NCBI GenBank assembly: GCA_021201815.1
Contig: JAJQEC010000018.1
Location: 1 to 33,654 of the forward strand
From: Candidatus Azobacteroides sp.
GTDB taxonomy: Bacteria > Bacteroidota > Bacteroidia > Bacteroidales > WRGA01
DNA length: 33,654 nt
Direction of reading: 5' to 3'
The notes below the pieces were generated by a model that did not search any database, was not told where the DNA came from, and was given only the letters and a program-made list of their open reading frames with translations. A program made the position numbers and the translations under genes. This document shows, in pieces, positions 27,872 through 33,654 of the stretch. Positions within the stretch are counted from its first letter, which is position 1; the number at the start of each line of letters is the position of its first letter.

Positions 27872-28768
27872 CTATCCCTCTCTGGGATGCGCTTCGTGGT
27901 ACACTTTTTTTAATTCTTCAAATGTAATATGTGTATAAATTTCCGTGGCAGCAAGACTGCTGTGCCCCAGAATTTCCTTCACATGATTCAAACCTGCCTG
28001 ATGGTTAAGCATAACAGTAGCAAAGGTATGCCTCAATACGTGAGGGCTCCTTTTTTCCAGCGAGCTTACGGTTGTCAGGTATTCTTTTACTATAAGGTAT
28101 ACCTGCTTGGGATACATTTTCTCTCCGCTTTTACGCACAAAGAAAAAATCATCACTTACCGAAACTTCCCGCTCTTTAAATTCAAGATATTCTCTGATAT
28201 GGTCCTTCAGTTCATCCCCGAAAGGAATAATCCGTTGTTTGTTTCTTTTTCCGGTTACCTTAATCTGGCTGGCTGATAAATCCACATCTACCGATTTCAG
28301 GTCAATCAGTTCGGCACGCCGGATGCCTGTCAGATAAAAAAATTCCACAATTAACCTGTCTCTACAGGTTTCAAAATCTTTTACCACAAATACATGGTCC
28401 AGTAACATATCCATCTCTTTTTCCTTCACAAAAACGGGAAGCTTCTTATTTACTTTCGGTCCTGAAACACTTCTGGCCGGGTTCGTTTTGACTTCTCCCT
28501 CTTTCATCAGGAAATTAAAAAAAGATTTTACCGCACTTAATTTACGGTTGACAGTACGGGGTGTATTTTTTTCTTTCAACAAAGATACAATCCAACTTCT
28601 GATTATATCAGACTGTACTTCATTCCAATCCGAAATTTGATAAGTATTCTGCAGGAAAAACACAAATTGAGCCAGATCTTTTTCATAAGCAGTAACGGTA
28701 TGAGAAGAATAGTTCTTTTCATACTGCATATATTGAAGAAATGACTCGATAGACATCTTACGTTGCAT
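27872..28768 (-). CDS. xerC: Xer-type tyrosine recombinase
   Basis: 298 residues. N-terminal SAM-like core-binding domain (about 5-90) and catalytic domain with R150 (TGIRRAEL), K174 (TGKRNKQR), H243 and R246 (SPHVLRHTFA), H269 (LGHSSL) and nucleophile Y278 (EIYTH). Size, completeness and housekeeping context between rpsU and hpf argue for the chromosome-dimer-resolving XerC/XerD role rather than a mobile-element integrase. An internal start at M5 is possible. Confidence 0.88.
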   Translation of the reverse strand: MQRKMSIESFLQYMQYEKNYSSHTVTAYEKDLAQFVFFLQNTYQISDWNEVQSDIIRSWIVSLLKEKNTPRTVNRKLSAVKSFFNFLMKEGEVKTNPARSVSGPKVNKKLPVFVKEKEMDMLLDHVFVVKDFETCRDRLIVEFFYLTGIRRAELIDLKSVDVDLSASQIKVTGKRNKQRIIPFGDELKDHIREYLEFKEREVSVSDDFFFVRKSGEKMYPKQVYLIVKEYLTTVSSLEKRSPHVLRHTFATVMLNHQAGLNHVKEILGHSSLAATEIYTHITFEELKKVYHEAHPREG

Positions 28769-28829
28769 TTAAATTCAGCAACGAATATAAAAAATAGAAT
28801 TAATAATTCCTACAAAAAAAGAAGTTTTA

Positions 28830-29021
28830 TTATTCTTCGGCTTGTTTTAACTGTTGCACGTAGACAGCGCAGATTTTTTGTTTTCTTTTTGTGATAGAAG
28901 GCTTTATAAAAGCTTGTCTGGCTCTTACTTCTTTTACAACTCCTGTTTTTTCAAATTTTCTTTTAAATTTCTTTAATGCTTTTTCGATGTTTTCGCCTTC
29001 TTTTACAGGTACAATGATCAT
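28830..29021 (-). CDS. rpsU: 30S ribosomal protein S21
   Basis: 63 residues from MIIVPVKEGENIEKALKKFK. The frame is open to 29075, but that part overlaps the promoter and lacks homology to S21, so the ATG at 29021 is the start. The core KFKRKFEKTGVVKEVRAR is diagnostic. In Bacteroidetes S21 takes part in holding the anti-Shine-Dalgarno end of 16S rRNA, which fits the weak Shine-Dalgarno use seen here. Confidence 0.95.
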   Translation of the reverse strand: MIIVPVKEGENIEKALKKFKRKFEKTGVVKEVRARQAFIKPSITKRKQKICAVYVQQLKQAEE

Positions 29022-29062
29022 ACTTTTATGAGTTAAAATATTATTTTTTTTAATTCGAGCGG

Positions 29063-29093
29063 CAAAAATAGACATAGTTTCGGGATTGGCAAA
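29063..29093 (-). promoter_or_regulatory. Promoter of rpsU-xerC-hpf
   Basis: -33 TTTG (29093-29090), 19-base spacer, -7 TATTTTTG (29070-29063): a perfect Bacteroidetes housekeeping promoter about 42 bases before the rpsU start codon. Confidence 0.7.
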
Positions 29094-29203
29094 ACTTTAC
29101 GGGATATTTTTTAATGTAAAAACGCAAAGAACGCAAAGAATAAATAAACATATAATTATTTACTTCCGAGCGTTTTTGCGCTTTATTTTATTTAAAGGAT
29201 ATA

Positions 29204-29521
29204 TTAAGGATTCTGACGGTTTTTGTTCAGATAATTATCCGCATCACTTGCTACGTCCTGAGCCTGATCTTTTGCATCATGTCCCCAGTCCTGTAATTTA
29301 TCTTTTACTTTATCTGCCATATCACGCGTTTTATCCGCAAGATTATCGAAAAAGCCATCTGCTTTTTCTTTTCCATCTTCCAGTTCTCCCTTGAAAAGAT
29401 GATTCCAGTCTACGTTCGCACCTTCATCGTCTAAATAACTTTTCATTACCCGCATGGATTCAACAGCTTGTTGCTGAGATAATCCTGCTTCATTTTCCAA
29501 TCTATGCAATAAATTTTCCAT
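29204..29521 (-). CDS. Small amphipathic helical protein (105 residues)
   Basis: The open frame goes to 29593, but MENLLHRLENEAGLSQQQAVES at 29521 is the natural start. The N-terminal half (about 1-45) looks like a small helical bundle with a conserved-looking LSQQQAVESMRVMKSYL. The C-terminal half is a charged amphipathic run (FFDNLADKTRDMADKVKDKL, then DAKDQAQDVASDADNYL) like YtxH/LEA-type stress proteins. There is no signal peptide or membrane segment. I do not recognise a named family; a role in stress or envelope protection is a guess from composition. It stands alone, 106 bases after the large receiver/PPDK-like gene. Confidence 0.75.
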   Translation of the reverse strand: MENLLHRLENEAGLSQQQAVESMRVMKSYLDDEGANVDWNHLFKGELEDGKEKADGFFDNLADKTRDMADKVKDKLQDWGHDAKDQAQDVASDADNYLNKNRQNP

Positions 29522-29627
29522 TGGTTTATTTTTTAAAGTGAATAATACTGGATATAAACAAGTAAAGGAGTTAGAAAGTTTAAACCCGTTCAAACACCTT
29601 CAAAAAAATGAATCTCCTTAGGTAAAT

Positions 29628-32591
29628 TTATTTCCCCGGTTTCATTACCACGCCCAGGTTTTTCTTTCCATCTATTTTAACCACGGCCGGTTTTTCAAAA
29701 CGAACATGGCGTAAATATTCCGTTTCATTCACCGCGGGTAATGAATTCAGATATTCTTCATCATAATATCCTTCCTCTATATAAGGATTTATTGTAAAAT
29801 AACCGACTCCCAATGATGTAAGATTCTGGAAAAAGTGTGTCCCCTGGCTGGGGTCAATCCGGTAATTAGTCAGTCCGGCTTCCACGATCAGGCGTGCCGC
29901 GGAAATATGCGGCCACTTAACAGGAATACCCAGCCACACATCACTGGACCCCCAGCGTCCGGGACCAATGAGAATATAGTGTTTATTTTCCTTAATAAAT
30001 TGCTTGTTTATCTTTTCAATATCATAAGCAATCAACTGGTTGTTAAAAGCATTGAATTTATCGGACTTTATATACACAATATCCTGAATGTCCGACATGA
30101 TACCATGTCCCAATGCCTGGGGAGTCTGCAGGATGGTATCTGTTAATTCGATCTTTGTCAGGTCTTCATCCAGCATTTTCTTGGTATCCACAATGGGACG
30201 GATCTGCAACAGGTAAAAAGTACTTTTGTTCGGGTCTTCGTAATTAAGGTTTACGGCAAACTCTATTTCAACCGGACGCCCCATTTCTTTTGCGGCTTCT
30301 CTTAATACATACACCAGTATCTCACTCAAAGGAAAAGAATCATGCTGCAGGATATTGGCAAAAGAAATCACCTTTCTTCCTCCTTCATATAAACCATCCC
30401 GGATTACCTGGTCATACGGATCAAAAGTAGAAGCAATATATTTCAGGGTACCGTCTTCTTCCGCATCCTTTACAGAAAGATTTAAAAGGTTAAAACTATC
30501 GTCCACCCGGAATTCGGAAGAAGTATTGGATAAATCGAGGGCACAAAAACGTGTCTGTGTTTCCCGTAAGGCAAAATCCAGCGTACTCATCTGCAGGATA
30601 TTATGCGGATGCTTGGGAGAAAAGCGCAAGGTTACTCCCCCATCCACGATATATTTTCCTAATCCCAGCGCAATATTGGCAATTCCGTCTTCTGTTTTTT
30701 CATTGTTGATCGGATAAAAGTTAAGGGATCTGGCAACACCGGAAAAAGAAGGATAGAAACGGTTTCCATATTCATTTCCGCAAACTTCCTGTATTACAAT
30801 CGCCATCTTTTCCTGATCAATCACATTTGATGTGGCAGTCATATATGCTTTGCTATCTTTATAAAATACAGACGCATATACACTTTTAATCGCATTAGCC
30901 AGTAACCTCAACATCTGCTTTTTATCTTCCAGATGAGGAATCATGTAGGTGGAATAAACACCGGCAAAAGGCTGGTAATGGGAATCCTCCAGTAAACTGG
31001 AAGAACGGATGGCCAATGGAGTGGTAATGACATCAAAAATAGCAATCAGATCATCTTTGATTCTTTCCGGAAGCCTGCCGGCGAGAAAACTTCTCAGGAT
31101 CTCTTCATCTTCCGCATCAGAAAGAGCAATCTGATACAGATTATTCATTTCCAGAAACTCGTCAAAAATATCGGTGCAGAGGACAACCGTTTTAGGAATA
31201 GTCACTTCGAAATTTTCTGATGCTTCCAGCCAGGGATGGCGTTTAACCATCTGGTCAATAAAAGCCAGTCCGCGTCCTTTCCCCCCCATGGAACCTTCGC
31301 CAATACGGGCAAAACTGGAATATTTATCAAAGCGGTCACGCTGGAACACAGCTACGACACCCCGGTTTTTCATCTTCCGGTATTGAACGGTGGCATCAAA
31401 AATAAGTTGACGGGCCGCGTGAATATCATCCTCTTCCCTCAAGACCAAAGGCCGGATAAATGCAGCTAACGGAAATAATGCCCGGGATGCAAACCAACGG
31501 GAAATATGATTATGGGAAAAATGATAACGGATGGAAGATTCCGGCACTTCAAATATCTTCTGCTGCCAGTCTTTCAGGTCCTTTGCTCTTCCTACTTCCG
31601 CCTGTGTTTGCGGATCACGGAAAATAAAATCCCCGAAACCGAAGTTTTCCATAATGCGGTTTCTGAGATCTACGGGAAGCTTTTTAGATTGTTTACTGAT
31701 AAAAGTAGCACCCAGACGGGCAGCGTGTTCCGCATTCTCATCTTCGGAGGATTCCAGAATCAACGGCAGGTATTTATCCTGCATCCGGATATAGTCGCCT
31801 AAACGGATGCCGGCCCGGTTATCTTTTTTGCCATCCCGCATAAAGCTGACATCCGATACTACACCTAATATATTATTCTTATATTTATCGTATAATTCGA
31901 CAGCTTCTTCATAACTCCGTGCCAGTAAGATTTTCGGCCGTCCACGCATCCGGAGCATCTGCTGGTGTTCATTTAAAGCTTCGGTAGAAAATATTTTGGA
32001 TTGCTTTAATACAAATTTAAATAAATAAGGAAGAATGGAGGAATAAAAACGAATGGAATCTTCCACAAAAAGAATGACCTGCACTCCGACGGACTCTACA
32101 TCCTGTTCCACATTCATTTTATCTTCTATCAGTTTGATAATAGCCAGCAGCAAATCGGTATTTCCCAGCCAGCTGAATATATAATCAATGTCTTTGAGGT
32201 CTTCCGAGGACATTTTCTGATAGACATTATGTAGAAAAGGGGTTAATACCACTGCCGGGATATGGGGATATCTTTTTTTAATATGTTTGATAGAAGCAAA
32301 TACATCTTTTGCTTCGTCATTCGGCATGGAAATCACCAGGTCGTATTCTTTTCCTTCCAGTTCAAGCATGGCTTCTTCCTCGGTAGAAACCTGCACGAAA
32401 CGGGGAGGATAACGCAGGTTAAGCGACATGTATTCATTAAAGATCTGCTCATCTACCCGGCCGTCATCCTCCAGCATGAAGGTATCATATTTACTGGCAA
32501 TCAGAAGGATATTGAATATCCGCCGGTTCATCAGGTTGGCAAAGGAAGTATCTTTAAAATATAGTTGCTTGAATTGCAATGCATTTTTCAT
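29628..32591 (-). CDS. Tandem receiver - PEP synthase-type ATP-grasp fusion protein
   Basis: 987 residues. Two receiver-like regions come first. Receiver 1 (about 25-155) lacks a clear phosphoacceptor (DLVISMPNDE). Receiver 2 (about 168-310) keeps the pocket D178 (LFVEDS), a candidate phosphoacceptor D247 (GVVSDVSF) and K300 (TFISK). Next comes a PPDK/PEP-synthase N-terminal ATP-binding domain (about 425-810) with GEGSMGGKGRGLAF, AIRSSSLLEDS, PFAGVYSTY and the C-terminal LLQIRPIVD. The last 175 residues (IGPGRWGSSDVWLGIPVKW) are an extension I cannot assign. I see neither the swivelling phosphohistidine domain (GGxTxHxA) nor the PEP-binding TIM barrel, so it cannot be a complete PEP synthase or dikinase. 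Its function is unknown; similar proteins occur in Bacteroidetes. Confidence 0.85.
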   Translation of the reverse strand: MKNALQFKQLYFKDTSFANLMNRRIFNILLIASKYDTFMLEDDGRVDEQIFNEYMSLNLRYPPRFVQVSTEEEAMLELEGKEYDLVISMPNDEAKDVFASIKHIKKRYPHIPAVVLTPFLHNVYQKMSSEDLKDIDYIFSWLGNTDLLLAIIKLIEDKMNVEQDVESVGVQVILFVEDSIRFYSSILPYLFKFVLKQSKIFSTEALNEHQQMLRMRGRPKILLARSYEEAVELYDKYKNNILGVVSDVSFMRDGKKDNRAGIRLGDYIRMQDKYLPLILESSEDENAEHAARLGATFISKQSKKLPVDLRNRIMENFGFGDFIFRDPQTQAEVGRAKDLKDWQQKIFEVPESSIRYHFSHNHISRWFASRALFPLAAFIRPLVLREEDDIHAARQLIFDATVQYRKMKNRGVVAVFQRDRFDKYSSFARIGEGSMGGKGRGLAFIDQMVKRHPWLEASENFEVTIPKTVVLCTDIFDEFLEMNNLYQIALSDAEDEEILRSFLAGRLPERIKDDLIAIFDVITTPLAIRSSSLLEDSHYQPFAGVYSTYMIPHLEDKKQMLRLLANAIKSVYASVFYKDSKAYMTATSNVIDQEKMAIVIQEVCGNEYGNRFYPSFSGVARSLNFYPINNEKTEDGIANIALGLGKYIVDGGVTLRFSPKHPHNILQMSTLDFALRETQTRFCALDLSNTSSEFRVDDSFNLLNLSVKDAEEDGTLKYIASTFDPYDQVIRDGLYEGGRKVISFANILQHDSFPLSEILVYVLREAAKEMGRPVEIEFAVNLNYEDPNKSTFYLLQIRPIVDTKKMLDEDLTKIELTDTILQTPQALGHGIMSDIQDIVYIKSDKFNAFNNQLIAYDIEKINKQFIKENKHYILIGPGRWGSSDVWLGIPVKWPHISAARLIVEAGLTNYRIDPSQGTHFFQNLTSLGVGYFTINPYIEEGYYDEEYLNSLPAVNETEYLRHVRFEKPAVVKIDGKKNLGVVMKPGK

Positions 32592-32622
32592 AAAAACGGG
32601 ATCTGTGTTGGTTGATTTAGTA

Positions 32623-32630
32623 CAAAGATA
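32623..32630 (-). promoter_or_regulatory. -7 promoter element of the receiver/PPDK-like gene
   Basis: TATCTTTG on the minus strand, an exact TAnnTTTG match, about 32 bases before the ATG. No clear -33 TTTG is seen at the usual spacing. Confidence 0.5.
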
Positions 32631-32710
32631 AGGAATTTAGGAGGGAATAGGAAATATTTTAAAAACAGGCTGTGGGAAGGATAAAAATGAGTCAGTTGTG
32701 TTCCTGATTT

Positions 32711-32757
32711 CCGTAGGCTGAGGCGCTACGGCTAGTGGGATATCGCCGCTACGCGGC
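32711..32757. repeat. Pair of short G+C-rich palindromes
   Basis: CCGTAG/CTACGG (32711-32716 and 32726-32731) and GCCGC-TAC-GCGGC (32745-32757) sit within 50 bases of otherwise AT-rich DNA. They share CGCTACG, suggesting a degraded REP-like or mobile-element-derived unit. Confidence 0.4.
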
Positions 32758-32893
32758 TTGTTGGAAAATGTTTTCTTCTTGTCATATGGAGCTAGTTTGT
32801 TTTTAACTCAATTGACTTTGATAAAGGGTAAATAGAAAGAATAAAAGAGAAGAAGGAGCTGCTAAAAATATCTGAGCAGCGGCATATTGCCAG

Positions 32894-33240
32894 TCATAGC
32901 CTCTGTCCCTGATAATCTTCAAAAGAACGCACATGGCTTTGCTCATACAATCCCTTTACGTCTTCTTGTTTTCCAGTGACAGGCTTTCCTAATGAATCTT
33001 CCTTACCTGATTCATTATCTGTTATAGTTAAACAATTGTCTTTATCTTTAATATTTAATCGTCTCACCCAATAGGGTTAAGGCATTGAAATTGTTTTACT
33101 CCTCCCTTCATTGTTCCCTCAGGTACTTCGTAATAGAGCGTCCGGTATGTTACCATCCCCATAATTCGATAAAATTGTGGACAGTGTTTGTTTGTGTATA
33201 ACCAACCTGTTATATAGCTGTTGCATCGCTCCTTTATCAT
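32894..33240 (-). pseudogene. Possible frameshifted small gene
   Basis: On the minus strand an ATG at 33240, with GGAGGA 8 bases upstream, opens a 58-codon frame (MIKERCNSYITGWLYTN... to stop at 33064-33066). Where it ends, another frame is open from a run of three Cs (33076-33074) as PYWVRRLNIKDKDN... for about 57 codons to a stop at 32894. Adding one C would join them into one protein of about 114 residues (...FQCLNPYWVRRLN...). I do not recognise the family. It could also be two chance frames. Confidence 0.35.
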
Positions 33241-33310
33241 TAAGGCATGTCCTCCTGACTTCTAAGGGGGATTCCCTATTCCCTAAGCTGTATAAGTACG
33301 TACTTCTTTG
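33241..33310. other. Non-coding tail region before the tandem repeats
   Basis: Part of a stretch of over 1 kb (32631-33654) upstream of the receiver/PPDK-like gene with no well-supported gene. Apart from the possible frameshifted ORF, the palindromes, the tandem repeats and the terminal hairpin listed separately, I see nothing in it. Confidence 0.4.
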
Positions 33311-33398
33311 TTGATTTACTAATGAAAATCACTTGATTTACTAATGGAAATCAGTTAACTTACTAATGAAAATCAGTTGATTTACTAATGAAAATCGA
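33311..33398. repeat. Four tandem 22-bp repeats (iteron-like)
   Basis: Units at 33311-33332, 33333-33354, 33355-33376 and 33377-33398 share the core TTACTAATGAAAATCA, with one to three differences between units. There is no spacer between units. The 22-base period is two helical turns, so a protein bound to each unit would lie on one face of the DNA. The array is followed by CCTCCCGGAGG and a second AGGAGGT. Confidence 0.9.
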
Positions 33399-33609
33399 CT
33401 TAGCCTCCCGGAGGTAAAAAAAGGAGGTATTAGGGAAGTAGCATGTAAATATACAAAATAATAAAGCGGAATGCAAGGATTATGGGAAATAAAAAGGGGA
33501 AAGTAAGAAAATCAGGAAGGGGTACTAATGGGACAAATACCGGAGATAAGGAGAAAACTTAAACGGTTTTGCCTTGGGGTGGCCGGATTGTGCTTCAAGA
33601 AACCCCACC

Positions 33610-33630
33610 CCTTTTGGCGGAGCCAAAAGG
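33610..33630. repeat. G+C-rich hairpin CCTTTTGGC/GCCAAAAGG
   Basis: Perfect 9-bp stem with a three-base GGA loop near the window edge. There is no T run, so it is not a standard terminator. It may belong to an element that continues beyond the window. Confidence 0.5.
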
Positions 33631-33654
33631 TACTCCCCTCGTACGTTTGCATGA

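Noticed and set aside
27872-28768. Integrase of a mobile element
   Set aside because: The gene sits in a housekeeping unit between rpsU and hpf, with no attachment-site duplication or cargo genes nearby, so a Xer role is more likely.
29121-29138. Direct repeat of AACGCAAAG
   Set aside because: Only two 9-base copies in a short intergenic gap; too little to support a functional call.
33311-33398. CRISPR array
   Set aside because: Repeats are 22 bp and contiguous, with no unique spacers, and no cas genes are in the window.

Overview
This window looks like chromosomal DNA from a member of the Bacteroidales. It is AT-rich, and promoters where visible follow the Bacteroidetes pattern (TTTG about 19 bases before TAnnTTTG). 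Ribosome binding sites are weak. The tmRNA encodes the tag GENNYALAA, and the proteins (exported MsrB-MsrA lipoprotein, RNase Y, Bacteroidales-type RpoB/RpoC, golvesin-type oxidoreductase) fit this order. I cannot fix the genus from sequence alone. Every recognised gene except one is on the minus strand.

Layout from low to high coordinates: tmRNA (ssrA) with its promoter and terminator; a single plus-strand FAD-dependent oxidoreductase lipoprotein; a small acidic protein; a regulatory locus at 3.9-9.6 kb; an msrBA-pncB pair joined by a one-base stop/start overlap; rny; a zapA-like gene with a coiled-coil partner; the long transcription-translation cluster; rpsU-xerC-hpf; a small amphipathic protein; a 987-residue receiver/PEP-synthase-like fusion; and a gene-poor tail with four 22-bp tandem repeats and a probable frameshifted ORF. 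Read 5' to 3' on the minus strand, the transcription-translation cluster is tRNA-Thr, tRNA-Tyr, tRNA-Gly, tRNA-Thr, tuf, tRNA-Trp, secE, nusG, rplK, rplA, rplJ, rplL, rpoB, rpoC. Its front half matches the thrU-tyrU-glyT-thrT-tufB arrangement of E. coli.

The most interesting part is 3.9-9.6 kb. A hybrid histidine kinase (periplasmic sensor, HisKA, HATPase, receiver, HPt-like domain) and an NtrC-type sigma-54 response regulator flank two unlisted twin genes. Each twin encodes a signal peptide followed by an acidic mature peptide of about 31-34 residues. Each has a sigma-54 type -24/-12 element (TGGCAC-N5-TGGC, GG and GC exactly 10 bases apart) about 45 bases before the start codon. Each also has a nested dyad with the core GGAAAATTTCC centred exactly 132 bases upstream of the -12 C. 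The simplest reading is a self-contained envelope-sensing phosphorelay whose dedicated targets are two tiny exported peptides. The promoter elements, dyads and spacing are visible in the sequence; the link to the flanking regulator is inferred from position and promoter class.

The remaining genes are mostly core functions: translation and transcription machinery, ribosome rescue and hibernation, methionine sulfoxide repair, NAD salvage, RNA decay and cell division.
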